Below the pieces are notes generated by a model, which worked only from the letters and a program-made list of their open reading frames with translations, had not been told where the DNA came from and searched no databases. A stretch of DNA of 64,000 bases, taken from Ilex aquifolium (Eukaryota > Streptophyta > Magnoliopsida > Aquifoliales > Aquifoliaceae). Below are positions 11,389 through 23,925 of this stretch, piece after piece. Both the position numbers and the translations under genes were made by a program. The stretch covers positions 8,770,001-8,834,000 of the forward strand of contig OX637402.1 in assembly GCA_951799425.1 (NCBI GenBank), read 5' to 3'. The number at the start of each line of letters is the position of its first letter. The first letter of the stretch is position 1.

Positions 11389-14028
11389 TGTGACGCCCCA
11401 AAATCCGGGGGTCCGTTGATCACCCATCAACCCGCGGAATGCCTATGGATATCGTGTAACTCGATATCACACCGTTGCGTCCCATTTACCGGGATCCATA
11501 ATTTAACAAAATCGGGCAGAGTCTCCTTTGTACGAGGAGCTCTACCCAAAACCCAACATGTACAATATACATTAACATGACCCATCTGAGGCCCAATATA
11601 ACACAATGACCGCACCAAGTCCATTTATAAGCAAGACATTGATCACACCGGGTTCATTTATCCCTACTCATATAATAACATGCAATGTTACATTAACATA
11701 GTCCATAAGAGTTCGATTACAACTCTTTTACACATTACATGCCCAAAATTAAATTACAAGTCCAAAAATATAATTTTTCAAGTTTGTTTTACAAAAACAA
11801 TGCATTAAAAGCCACAAGTCGGCTTTTCTTCATCCTTTCGGCCTTGAATGAGAGTCGTCCACCGGCGTATATCCCGCACCTGAAATGTTTTCCTGTATAG
11901 GGTGAGCCACGCCCAGTAGAGTAATTCCTACAGAGGCTACTCCCCACCTAAGTGCACATGCAATGTTCACATTCAACATTTCATATTCACCTCAACATTC
12001 CAAGTAAGAATATGCAACTCTATATTGGAATTTACCATGTCATGCTATGAAATGAGATGGAACTCACTCATGCAACTTTAACCCGAGTCCTCACCAACCC
12101 CCACAACACAATGCAATGCCAATGTGTAATGAATCCGTCAATTGACGAAAAATCCACCCAATGATCGTTTGAAATAAAAGTTGTTTTATTATAAAACCAA
12201 ATCATTGATGGGTGTTACTCATTGAATGAGTACTTTATAAATCAAAATCTTGTGTCTTGTTGGGCAACGTATTTTGGTATCTCAACCACCGGTTCCGTAA
12301 ACACCAGCACTTTTCTGGAATTTCACCGCCGGGAAGTGCGTGAACCATGTGACCGGGTTTTGCACCCGAGGGAGAGTCTAGCCCTACTTGCTATACCCGA
12401 CATAAGTTTTTCCATGCATGCAACCATGCGACTCAGTCGGATATTCAATCCAACTTTCCTGAGCCCACCCTTCAACCACCAAGAATGATGTTTGAATGAA
12501 CCATGCCCAAACACACACACACACCCACACTCATGCCTAAGCCCATGAAATGGATGCCTCCGTGCAAATGCAATGTAATGTGTCATTGCATATCAATGTC
12601 ATGCCACATATGTAATGAATGCCATATGAACCATTTAAATCACACATTTCATCATGTATCATGGACAATTATATCATATGCATATAACCTCCAAAAACTC
12701 ATCACAATTTCAATACATCAACTAGCATGTATTAACATTCATAACCAACATGTTATTACATAATCTAATGTCAATAACACCCTTAAGCATTAAGGCATAA
12801 TATAACACATAACAGCCCATGTAATAGCCTACGTAACGGCCCTTACATAAGCCACAAAACAGCCCCCATATAAGCCACCAAAATAGCCCATATAAACCAC
12901 CATATAACAGCCCGTATATAGACCGCAAAATGGCCTAAAAACAGTCCGGAAAGTGGCCTCAAAACAGTCCGGAACGTGTCCTAAAAACAGTCCGGAACGT
13001 GGCCTAAAAACAGTCCGAAAAATGGCCTCAAAACAGTCCGGAAAAACAGTCCAAAAACAGTCCACTTTTCGGTCCGAAAACAGTCCATTTTCAGTCCAAA
13101 AATAGTTCACTTTTCCGTCCAAAATCATTTACAATTTCAGTCCAAAAACAGTCACAATTTCAGCCCAAATATTGCCCACAATTTAGGCACTAAACAACCC
13201 ACAATTTAGGCACTAAACAGTCCCCTAAAACAGCCAAAATTCAGCCCCTTAAATAGCCCAAATTCAGCCCCTTAACATCCCCTTAAGATAGGAATAAAAC
13301 CAAAGTAGGAAGAACCCTACCTCTTGTAGCGTGTAGGAAGTAGTAGAACTTCCTAGAACACCAACCAAGGCCCAAGAACTTTTGATTTCTCCAAAGTCCC
13401 CTCTTGAATCTTCTGTGAAATTCACTTTTCTTGGTACGTAGACGTAGCCCTCGTCGCGGTGATCAACTTTAACTCTTGGTCCGAGTTGATCCGAGCGACG
13501 GAACTTGGTAGATCTTGGAAGAAAGCTTGAAGAAATGAATTTTTCTTCTCTCCCTTCACTCTCTCCTCTCAGCCGTGTGTTTCAGCAGACAATAGGGGTG
13601 AGAATATCTGATTTTTCAGATATTAACCCCTATTTATACCCCTTTAATGTGTGATCCAAATCGCACCACATATCTCCGACTTCCGGGTCTGTTTTTCGTC
13701 CCGAAATGATTCATTATATATCGGATTAAGTTTAAATTAATTTTATTTGAACTTTAACTTAATTTTAAGGAAATTTTATAAAATATATTTATGGGGACCT
13801 TTAAAATGTTATTCGCCACGCAGTCGCCTCGAACGACGTGTAAAAATCTGACTATCTCGGAATTCGACGAAATTTGACAGGGTGACTTGATTTCGCGATA
13901 CGAATCCAACGGCGAACTCCGTTTCCTCATCCGAGGTCTATAGCATGAGTATCTCAAATACGCATTAGGATGGCAAATGACCATTTTGTCCTTACTCAGA
14001 AAAATTTCAAATTTTCCTGGGTTTTACA
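11389..14028 (-). mobile_element. Chromovirus-type solo LTR, TSD TAGTG
   Basis: This 2640-bp LTR is flanked by TAGTG (11384-11388 and 14029-14033). On the minus strand it starts TGTAAAACCC and ends TTTTGGGGCGTCACA, the same end as the LTRs of the plus-strand array at 32492-41610. A TATA box (GGTATAAATA, minus) is at 13631-13640. The region 13750-13985 (U3) is shared with the solo LTR at 18190. A degenerate minisatellite occupies 12790-13290. Confidence 0.9.
12790..13290. repeat. Degenerate minisatellite in a solo LTR
   Basis: Short imperfect tandem units of about 18-24 bp built on 'aaaacagtccggaa.gtggcct' and, towards both ends, on 'cataacagccc' / 'aaattcagcccc'. The minus-strand frame through it (12829-13128) is a translated repeat, not a gene. 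Confidence 0.75.
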
Positions 14029-15359
14029 TAGTGACTATCACTCAAAAATTACATGTGATAAGAATATTGCAATCAAAGCCAAGTAATGACACATGTAATA
14101 TTTCAAAAAAAAGGTTATTTGAATAAAACTAGAAATTGACATAATCTCATGAAAGAATATTAACACTATAACAATTAAAATTATCAACACCCCCCTTATA
14201 ATGAATGGTTGAAAATGATACATATACATGATTTCTGGAATTAAAAAGGACTTTATTAAGGTTATAACGTGGCCAAGGGTGTTGGGCTTAAGAAATGATG
14301 TTTAAGGGATTCAAAAAGCTATCCTTTTCAATTTGGGTAGCACATATCTCTCTTTAACTTTCCAAGCTTTTATAGAAACATCATATTTTCCATTCTCCGT
14401 TTTCAATCTCAAGCCTGTAATTTCTCGGCCATTCTTTTCTTTGCAACACTTTCTTTCACCTTTTTCCATTTTCTTCCCACACTTTCTCTTTTTTTTTTTT
14501 CCTTTCTATTTTTTTTTTCTTTCCAACCATATTTCTCCACTTTTCTCTTTTTTTGTATAATGCCTTTCTTTAAGAGAGGGTGCAAGAAAATTAGATAGTA
14601 AGGGCTAGAGAAATATATTTTCATTGGCTCGGTCAACATATGGGTTTAAGAAAATAAATTTTACTTAGACTCAATTATGACTTACTAGGGATATAGTTTT
14701 GCAAAAGAAATAGTTAAAGCTCAAAATAAGATCACAAATAGCCTAAGATCATTTTCCAGAACTCATACACCTACATGATTTTCATGAAAATTTAAAGAAG
14801 AATGCTAACATTTCATTCAATTAGTTTCAATCAAAACTAAATTAATGAGATTATTCAAAAAAAATTTATACTAAACTGAAATTCTTACTTGAGTAAGCAT
14901 TTAAAATCTCTACAATGAGGATTGGTTCAAAATCTGCACAAGTGTTTCACATCTCCAGTATGTATGTAAGCTTCACAAATGATTATGTTATTTCGAAAGG
15001 TTTTTCAAAATAAGGAATCATTACATGCTCCAAATGATAAGTTTTCTGTGAAAATATAAAGATAGTGCACAAATAGAGTATAAAAATCCCCCATAATTCG
15101 GTTAGGATTATACCTGCAAATCAACGGAATGACAATGTAATCCTATAGTGAATCATATAAACTAATTATCTTAATATAGCAAAATAATATGAAATAAACA
15201 CAAACTAAATGAATTAACTGAATTTAAATCAACAGTTAAAAAATAAAAGTAAATTCCCAAAAACATCCAAAGTACTTAAGAAACGTAGTGCATGAACTGT
15301 AAAGCAAATAAAGAGAGTCTAAAAAAGGTAGAGAAAGAAGGTAGAAAATGCAGGAAATT

Positions 15360-16520
15360 CTGGCTGACTAAGTTGACGATGATGGACCACCACCGTATCT
15401 CCTCCCAAGTAACCTCAGGATGTCTCTCCGGTTTTCCTAGTACTGGGTGATTCGCTGATCAGACTGAGTCATCCTCGCCTTGAGACCCAACAAAATATGC
15501 CTGCCAATTCAATCCTCCACTAGGATATACGACTGCTGCTCCTCCTGTTGCTATTGTGCCTCTTCAGGTAGTTGAAAATTTGCACCTTCTAGAAACTGGT
15601 CTGCTTGTGGTTCTGGTGGTACTTGATGCACCTCTGCCTGAATTCCATAACTCTTTTTCTAAGATGTTTTGTCCAGGGGTGCCAAATGATCCATAATAGG
15701 CCATAATGGATCCGATATCACTCCCCTCTATCTACATAAATCCGATACTAAAACAGTGAAAGGAAGTGCGGGTTTTTTATTTTCCACTGTCAGTATCATT
15801 TGATCTATAATCAAAGTCGGTAGGTCAATAGTATGTACCATTCCAAAAGAGTACAAAAATATGCTTTCTTTATGAAGACTTGATTTTTTTGGGATTGGGA
15901 CAACAAGTTATTCATAGTAATCAGGTTCAAAATCCAATATTTATCAGTTAAATCTCTCTACTTAATGTATTTATTGGGCCTACCCCAAACATAATCCGGA
16001 TTCCCAATCAACTCAATCCCAATAATAGACATACTAGGCAGTGTCGTAAGAGGGTATTGGGGATGAGGGTGTCTCAGCATATGGTTCAAATGATCAGCAG
16101 TGGTAGACACAGTAACTTGAAATTTAACCCCTCTAACTTATTTAAGCAATTTGCTTGGCCTAGTTACTTTAGCATTACTATAGAATTCACGTACCAAGCA
16201 TTCATAAGCAATACCTGCAATTTTCAAATAATTCAATCATCCCTGTGCCGCTAAATTTTGTCTAACCCCAATATGTTCAAAATCTTCTTAAATCACAAGC
16301 CTTTCAAAAATGATAGTTTTAGTTAAGAAATGAGTGTCATATCAAATTTATTGCTCAATATTCTCAAACATATCATTATCAAACTGATTTTGAACCTGGG
16401 GTTGCTTCTCTTCTAGTGGCATTGATGGGGGTGGCGAAGAGACTCCTCGCCCTCGAACGACTTGAAGATGCACCATCCATGCGAGCCCTTGATTTCCTTC
16501 TTGGATCCATGAAGATAATC
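15360..16520 (-). pseudogene. Athila third reading frame (ORF3) remnant, element 2
   Basis: Minus-strand text here is collinear with ORF3 of element 4: C-terminal 'LRDILR' at about 15390-15420, a Gln-rich stretch, and DIKDxIWG-like text near 15960-16000, with the N-terminus near 16500. ORF3 of this kind sits in the position of env in Athila elements and has no proven function. The copy is strongly decayed. A TATA-like TCCTATAAAAAC (minus) lies at about 16723-16735, about 200 bp upstream of the ORF3 start region. Confidence 0.55.
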
Positions 16521-17059
16521 TTGAATTTCTTGACTAAAGATAGGTTTCATAAGATTTTAATTTGTAGATGTCTTTGTAGCCGTATGGGTAAGTGTTTAAT
16601 TCGGAGCAAATTTGAAGAAAAACTGATGGGTAAGACAGATCTGAAGAGAGAAGACAGTGAAAGTTGCTGGTTTTTCAAAAAATTACTACAAGGGAAATGC
16701 AAAATGGCTTGGTTCATGAACAAATTGTTTTTATAGGAAGTAGTACCATTTGTGCAGGCTCCTCCTTAGTTGTAGTCTTTTGATTTCCCTTTTCCCAACA
16801 GTCAATTATGAATCCTGTAGTCATAAAACTCCATTTTAATTCGAAATTCCTTCATTACTTGCCTAATAAACACAAGTCATTATTGAAAAGCTAATTTGGA
16901 CCTACAAAAATGTAATTTTCTAAAATTAAACATACCAAATAACATATCAAACTACATACACTATACTAAAACTACACGTGCTTGACCATGGTTAACTTTT
17001 AATGAGAATCCTCTAAATTGAGAATATCAATGAACTGATTAATCTCACACTGCACATAT

Positions 17060-17400
17060 CTTGTGAGCATTGGACTGGAATAAGATGGCGTCTCAGGATA
17101 ATCCTTACTTTTCCCTTACTTAATCCAGTTAAGACAATCTAATGCACGACCTGAAATTTGTTCGGAACATTGATTGAATTCTCTCATATGCATTAATTAA
17201 CCACACTTTACACAACCACCGAGTTTATTTCCTCGGCGGAGTTTAGCGAATGAACTTTTTCCACACAAATGTTTTACTTGACTGCCGAAGATTTTTAGTT
17301 TTCTCACAACTTTTGCTTTTTCCATGATCAAAAAGTGGATATCTTTTGAAAAAGTGCGTAACACACCTAGACTAAACCAAAATAGTTTTTCATCCATTTT
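17060..17400 (-). pseudogene. Small Cys-containing frame between integrase and ORF3, element 2 copy
   Basis: Minus-strand text starting MDEKLFWFSLGVL at about 17397 and running through KxLCGKSSFAK and GGCVKCG to NQCSEQISGRALD near 17130. The same text order is found at 41775-42190 (element 4) and, split, at 25780-25936 and 51630-51815 (element 3). It shows a CxxC pair and a later Cys, which suggests metal binding, but no family is recognised. This copy is decayed. A conserved block lies just upstream at 17451-17484. Confidence 0.55.
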
Positions 17401-17674
17401 TTGAAAATGTTTGAAAAAATTGTAAAATTTATTTAAAAAGACTTACTATCCGGTTCTTTAATGTCTACCAGTGACAAAGACGATTATGAATTTTTCCTCC
17501 CCCAATCTAAATTTAACATTGTCTTCAATGAATAATATCATAAAACAAAATTTAAAGATAATTGCTAATAAGGTTTGGACATTAAACTAATCCATAGTGC
17601 AAAACCCAAATGTACAAAACAAACAACAAAATAGTAAATACTACTATTTACACACAAGTATGCATAATAACTTC

Positions 17675-18155
17675 TCAAGACACATACTCTGGTTCCATTA
17701 GCTGAATGGAATCCACATTTTGAACAAATTCATCATAATATGGCTTAAGCCCCTGACCATTCACTTTAAAAAAATTTCCACTTAATGGATTTTTAATTTT
17801 AACCGCTCCTTGTTCAAATACATGTTTAACAATGTATGGACCTGTCCACCTAGACCTTAACTTATCAAGGAATAGGCGGAGCCTTGAATTGTATAACAGG
17901 ACTTTTTGAGATGGTGCAAAGGATTTTCGCATAATATTTTTATCATGAAAAATCTTCATTCTGGCCTTAGCAATTTTTGTATTTTCATATGCTTCATTTC
18001 TTAATTCTTCTAATTCACTAATATGAAGCTTGCAGGATGAACTTGCTTTGTCTATATCAAAATTCATCATTTTGATTACCCAATATGCTTGATGTTCCAA
18101 TTTCACAAGTAAGTGACATGGTTTACTATAAACCAGCCGATAAGGAGACATTCCC
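17675..18155 (-). pseudogene. Athila integrase C-terminal remnant, element 2
   Basis: The minus-strand text [13 protein letters not shown] ... [22 protein letters not shown] ... [13 protein letters not shown] matches the integrase C-terminus of element 4 (42832-43330) and element 3 (54150-54735). SRWTGPYIV corresponds to the GPY/F module of Ty3/gypsy integrases. Similarity stops abruptly upstream of KTILGM at about 18155. An open frame continues beyond this into the neighbouring solo LTR, but that part is not integrase. Confidence 0.8.
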
Positions 18156-18189
18156 AAAATGGTTTTATATGTTAATAATAAAGTCATAT

Positions 18190-20632
18190 TGTGACGCCCC
18201 AAAATTCGAGGGTTCGTTGATTTCCCATCAACCTGCGGAATACCCGTGGATACCGAATAACTCGATATCGCGCCGTTATGCCCCATTTATCGGGGTCCAT
18301 AATTGAACAAAAAATCGGGCAGAGTCTCCTTTGTACGGGGAGCTCTACCCAAAACTCAACCTGTGCAATATATATTCAAATGACCCATCTGAGGTCCAAT
18401 ATAAAGCAATGACCGCACCGGGTCCATTTATAAGTAAACATTGGCCACACCGGGTCCAATTATCCATACTTATATCAAAACATGCAAGGTTATTTTAACA
18501 ACAATCCATATACGTTCTAATACAGTTATTTGTAAAAGACTACATGTCCAAAAACAAAATTTTCGCAAGTGTTTTACAATAACACAAAATAAAGCCACAT
18601 ACGACTTTCTTTAAACATGAGGGTCCAACATGGAGCCATCCGCCGGTGTATCTCTCCCACCTGAAATGTTTTCCCATATAAGGTGAGCCAACGCCCAGTA
18701 AAGTAATTTCCTACAGAGGCTACTCCCCACCTAAGTGCACATGCAATGTTCACATTCAACATTTCGTATTCACATTAACATTCCAAGTAAGAATATGCAA
18801 CTCTATATTGGAATCTACTATGCCATGCTATGAAATGAGATGGGACTCACTCATGCACCTTTAACCCGAGTCATCACCGACTCCCCCAACACAATGCCAT
18901 GCCAATGTGTAGTAACCCCATCAACTGATGAAAAATACATCCAATGACCGTTTGAATTGAAATCATGTATTTTATAAAATCAAATCATTGTTGGATGCTA
19001 CCCATTGAATGGGTGTTTTTAGATAACAAAATCTTGTGTCTTCCTGGGCAACGGATTTTGGAATCGCACCGCCGGCTCCGTGGGCCTAACTTACACTTTT
19101 CTGGAATTTCACCGCCGGAAAGTGTATAAACCAAGTGGCCGGGTTTTGTACCCGAGGGAGAGTCTAGCCCTGCTTGCTATACCTGACACAAGTTTTTCTT
19201 ATGCATGAAACCGTGCAACTCAGCCGGATCTTCGATCCAACTTTCCCGAGTTCACATATCAACCACCAAGAATGGTGTTTGATCAACCATGCACCCATAC
19301 ACCCACACTCATGACTTATGCCCATGAATGTGATGCCCACTCACACACACACTAATGCCTTATACCCATGAATGTGATGCCTTTATGCATATGCAATGTA
19401 ATGAACATTTGCAATACCAATGTCGTGTTCCATATGTGATAAGTGCCATATGGACAATTTGAACCACATATATAAACATATATCCATGGTAAACTATATC
19501 AAAGCATATAAATACCATATCCCTATGAAGCTAACACATTAGCAACATATCCAATCAACACAAGACTTAAGCATGCTATAGATAGTCATGTGTCACACAC
19601 TTTAACATACAAAAGACATTTAACAACACCTTCAAGGCAACCATCATGTTATCACATAATCATTTCATTCCTATGACAAGGCTCAATGTACACACATAGC
19701 ACCTCATCATATAAACACATAGCATATCACTAAATACCAAAATTCCAAGAATGACACAAGGAACCTCTATATACCGAATTCAAACTAGAACTTGAATTCA
19801 ACCATTTTTTACCTCCCTTTCCATAACCATAGGTAAGTAAACCCTATAGTTCTACACACACATACCCACCCATATGACACCATAGGTGATAAATAGTCCC
19901 AAGTAGGAGAAACCCTACCTTTTGAAGCGTGAGATGAAGACTAGAGCTTCAAAGCTTCAAGAACACCTCAAGAACACTAACAAAAACCCCAAAATCCTTG
20001 ATTTCTCCAAAAACTCCACTTGAATCTTCGGTGAAATCCCTCATTCTTGGTACGTACGCGTAGCCCTTGACGAGTAGAAGAACTTTAAGTCTTGGTCCGA
20101 CGAATTCCGACCGACGGAACTTCCAGAATCGGAGCGAGAAGGTTGAAGTTGGAAATTTTCTTTTCCTCTTTGCTTGGCCGGCTGCTTACGGCTAAGGAGA
20201 AGATCTTTTATGTCTCAAAAAGCTGATTTAAGAGGGTATATATAGGCACAAATGTGCGGTCCACATCGCACCGCATATTTTCGACTTGCGGGTCCTTTTT
20301 TTGTCCCGAAATGATTCATTATACCTCGGATTAAGTTCAAATTAATTTTATTTGAACTTTAACTTAATTTTAAGGAAATTTTATAAAATATATTTATGGG
20401 GACCTTTAAAATGTCATTCGTCACGCAGTCGCCTCGAACGACGTGCAAAAATCTGACTATCTCAGAATTCGACGAAATTTGGCAGGGTGACTCAATTTCG
20501 CAATACGAATCCAACGGCGAACTCCGTTTCCTCATCTGAGGTCTAGAGCATGAGTATCTCAAATACGCATTAGGATGGCAAATGACCATTGTGCCCTTAT
20601 TCACAAAAATTCAAATTTACCCGGGTTTCACA
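18190..20632 (-). mobile_element. Chromovirus-type solo LTR, TSD CATAT
   Basis: This 2443-bp LTR is flanked by CATAT (18185-18189 and 20633-20637). On the minus strand it starts TGTGAAACCC and ends GGGGCGTCACA. It is closely related to 11389-14028 (shared U3 at 20340-20590) and more distantly to 25942-51624 and to the plus-strand array LTRs. A TATA-like TATATA (minus) is near 20237-20245. Open frames at 18085-18306, 18574-18762 and 20359-20604 lie inside the LTR and are not genes. Confidence 0.9.
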
Positions 20633-21250
20633 CATATCACATGTTAACATTCGTATTTAACTTTTCACACTTTAAATAAAACAATTCCCCTTGTAATCTT
20701 TCTTTATAAAATGATATATGTCTATTAAAATATTTATCATTCAGGTTTAGGTCTTATATCATTGCTCGTAATTAAATACTGGTTGCCTATCCTATGCGTG
20801 CATGTTACATGTGAATATGTTTATTACTAATATTATATGTTTGTCATGTGTTTTCGGGTCTTACAATAATAAATAAATGGATACTTCTATATATATTTGT
20901 ATATCCACCACAACTTTGATTATTTTCTTCAAAAATTAAACCTAATTTTTATATCGACACATATACTCGATCTCCTGTATTCCCGATAGCTTACTTTTTA
21001 ATTATCGAACTAAAATTACTATTCACACCCTTATATGCTTTTCTTGAATTCTTAACCCGTGACTAAAATTTTATCATCGGACCCATACTTATTTCCTTGC
21101 GTGTTTTCAAAGTATTTTAATTTTAAATCCAATGATTAAAATAAGTACTTGCACCTAGATCCCCAATACAAAATAAAATACCTAATTAGTTTGTTCGGGT
21201 GTCACTGCTATTTCCCTTTTAAAAGAATTTCGTCCTCAAAATTCATTTAT
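20633..21250 (-). repeat. Decayed chromovirus 3' LTR fragment with pol end and purine tract
   Basis: On the minus strand, text at 21225-21245 reads like the pol end of chromoviruses (AATTTTGAGGACGAAATTC, compare the GDEIF end at 36620-36650). It is followed by a purine run (21211-21224, AAAAGGGAAA) and then, from about 21208, TGACACCCGAAC as an LTR start. The AT-rich downstream part contains 'TGTAAGACCCGAAAACAC' (about 20845-20866, minus). The LTR is cut short, and solo LTR 18190-20632 is inserted at or next to its end. Family assignment rests on these short signatures only. Confidence 0.4.
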
Positions 21251-22205
21251 CACACTAATTTAAATGAGTACATTGTCCATATAATCTGTTTCACCGAATT
21301 CAAAGAAAACCACATTAACAAATCATCACAAGGCAATTAACCAATTAATTTAGTAAGCTATCTAATATTTAATTTTTGGTGTCATTTTTAAACACTAGAA
21401 ATTGTAATCAATATTATTCCTATTTACTTTCATGTATAAGTACTTTTGAGTCAACTCCATACCATCTTTCATGTCTCATTGGTCATAATTTCCACATAAC
21501 CAATTGACAATATAATGTCAGCAAAGTAATCTACACATTAAGTAATTATTTAATGTAAGATATTACCCCACCTCAACTTCATACATCACAACTAAAGGTG
21601 TAGTAGTTTGCCATTAAACTATACTATTCGTTACAAATTATACACATACAGTGAGTCACTCCACAAACATGATCTCAATAGTCTATCTTTATTCAAAATC
21701 ATCAATTACAAACACAAACCAGTCATAGATGAAGTATGACTAACTACCAATCACATGAACACCATCATTATGTTGTGAATAAGAAAAAATAAAAATAATA
21801 ATTTCCACATCAAATCGTCATCAATCCATCAGACTATAATTTTACCTTTGTTAATATTTCCAACAAAATCAGATTAACACATACACATGCACATACTCAA
21901 TTTTAGAGAATCTTATAAACCTTTTACAAACCCGATATATCCATCAGTCATTCCCTTACTGCATGTTCTCATAATTTGTTTGCACAACATTATTCTATCA
22001 CTATGAAGAGAGAGATTCGGGTAAAGCATTTGAATCATTCACCTCTCAAAAACACAACTGGATGATGTTATAATTTTTCGTGTTCACAATTACGTATTTA
22101 TAGTTGATAACTTGCCTTGGAATCATAGCTACATTTTTACACTATGATGTGTTTAAAATTTTTACTTTCTCATCCAAAGTCACATTTTGTTTAGATTAAT
22201 ATTCA
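21251..22205. other. AT-rich DNA with no recognised feature
   Basis: No open frame of note, no LTR ends and no similarity I can see to the other repeats of the window. It may be decayed internal sequence of the chromovirus whose 3' end is at 21211-21250. Confidence 0.4.
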
Positions 22206-23925
22206 CTGACAATGGAACTCAATGTATTCAATTTGTGCAAACAACCGGCGGATGATGAGGAAGTGCATGAAGTCAATAGGATTGACACTTTGGTGGTGGA
22301 GCACTTGGAGCTATTGAGCACCTTGGAGTTTGGGAAGGAGAAGATTGTTGATCAAGAGGAGCCGGAGATTTTTCATGGGGTAGAAAAATGGACCCCAACA
22401 TTTGAGAGACTTCCTTTGCAAGAGAAAAAGATCTTCCCATCGACTGTGAAAAATCACACCTTGGAGTTGAAGCCATTACCATCCAACCTCAAATATGCAT
22501 TCTTGGGGGAGCATGAGACCTTCCCGGTGGTGATAAGCTCAACTTTAGAGGCAAAGCAAGAAAAGGATCTATTGAAAGTGTTGAGGAGACACAAGAGAGC
22601 AATTGATTGGACAATTGCCGACATCAAGGGGATAAGCCCCCTCATTTGCACACACCGTATCTATCTTGAAGAAGACTCCAAGCCGTCCTGACTACCCCAA
22701 AGAAGGTTGAATCCGATTATGAACGATGTGGTGAGGGATGAGGTACTCAAGCTACTTTATGTGGGCATCATCTTTCCAATTTTCGACAGTAAATGGGTTA
22801 GCCCCGCTCAAGTAGTGCCAAAGAAATCAGGGGTCATAGTGGTTGCAAATGATGAGAATTAGTTGATTCTGACAATAGTATTCACCGAATGTAGAGTGTG
22901 GATCGACTATTGGAAGCTCAACTCTTGCACAAGAAAGGACCATTTTCCTTTGCCCTTCCTCGACCAAGTATTGGAGAGAGTAGCTGGACACTTGTTCTAT
23001 TGTTTCTTGGATGGATACTCCGGCTACAATCAAATTGAGATCGCATTGGAGGATCAAGAAAAGACTACCTTCACTTGCCCCTTCGGTACCTTTGCCTACC
23101 GACGCATGCCATTTGAGCTGTGTAATGCCCCAGGGACTTTTCAAAGATGTGTGATGGGAATTTTTAGTGATATGGTGGAAAAGATCGTGGAAGTCTTAAT
23201 GTATGACTTTTTCGTAGTTGGGGATTCATTCGAGGGTTGTTTGGAGAACCTGGAGAAAGTACTTGAGAGATGTGAGGAGAAAAACTTGGTCCTCAATTGG
23301 GAGAAGTGCCACTTCATGGTGACATAAGGGATAGTGCTTGGGCACATCGTTTAGGCAAAGGGGATCGTAGTCGACAAATCCAAGGTTGACGCAATTTCCA
23401 ACCTCCCCACATCGAAGGTCGTTAAAGATATCAGGTCGTTTCTTGGCCATGCTGGTTTTTATCGTCGTTTCATAAAAGATTTTAGTGCATTGGCACAACC
23501 CTTGACCAAATTGCTTTCCAAAGATGTCCCATTTGTGTGGTCTGATAATTGTGAGGCATCATTTAAAAAACTCAAACGCATGCTCACTACACCTCCAATT
23601 ATGTGACCACCCAAGTGGGATTTACCATATGAGCTCATGTGCGATGCGAGTGATTACGCGGTCGGCGCTGTGCTAGGTCAAAGAGAAGACAAGAGACCAT
23701 ATGTAATATACTACGCTAGTAAAACTCTTAATGAAGCACAAATGAATTACACAACCACTGAAAAAGAGTTGCTAGCCATAGTATTTGCATTGGATAAATT
23801 CCGGTCTTACATCATCGGTTCACCTATTGTAGTCTACACTGATCACTTTTCTTTGAAGTATCTCTTGTCTAAGCAGGATGCAAAATCAAGACTCATTAGG
23901 TGGATCCTCCTACTCCAAGAGTTCG
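22206..23925 (+). pseudogene. Athila pol fragment, plus strand: protease end, RT, RNase H
   Basis: Text begins in the protease-RT linker (MELNVFNLCKQ, acidic DDEEVHEVNRIDTL), continues through ISPLICTHRIYLEED, CxDYWKLNSCTRKDHFPLP, FLDGYSGYNQIEIAL, GHAGFYRRFIKDF and RNase H text ([47 protein letters not shown]) and ends at LLLQEFD. It is the closest relative of the pol remnant at 1-2330, in opposite orientation. It has neither LTR nor gag nor integrase. Several breaks are present. At 23925 it passes without a gap into chromovirus gag sequence. Confidence 0.85.

Larger units (their letters stand above)
10944..15350 (-). other. 3' non-coding region of Athila element 2 (interrupted)
   Basis: Segments 10944-11388 and 14029-15350 align in order with the 3' region of element 4 (28935-30750) and with 60623-62440. 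Shared landmarks are the purine tract, 'tagtccctattaat', 'ttatgcaacaagccgtt', 'ataatctcatgaaagaatatt' (about 14140), 'tcaaaaagctatc' (about 14312) and 'agagggtgcaagaaaattagata' (about 14574). No coding sequence is apparent. Solo LTR 11389-14028 is inserted in it. A poly-T/pyrimidine run lies at about 14480-14550. Confidence 0.7.
7750..18155 (-). mobile_element. Athila-clade element 2, 3' half, with nested solo LTRs
   Basis: In transcription order (minus strand) this holds the integrase C-terminus (18155-17675), a small Cys frame (about 17400-17060), third-frame remains (about 16520-15360), the 3' non-coding region (15350-14029 and 11388-10944), a polypurine tract and the 3' LTR (10943 down to about 7750). 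The layout matches element 4 piece by piece. Its 5' part is missing beyond 18155, where integrase similarity stops abruptly. It is interrupted by solo LTRs 8556-10279 and 11389-14028. All coding parts are heavily decayed. Confidence 0.78.

Noticed and set aside
12503-12530. CA-rich run as a regulatory site.
   Set aside because: Short simple repeat inside a solo LTR with nothing else to support a function.
13754-13984. Minus-strand frame of 76 codons very similar to one at 20359-20604 (MVICHPNAYLRYSC...), which looked like a conserved small protein.
   Set aside because: Both lie in U3 of related chromovirus solo LTRs; the similarity is nucleotide similarity of the LTRs, and the frame is not kept in the array LTRs.
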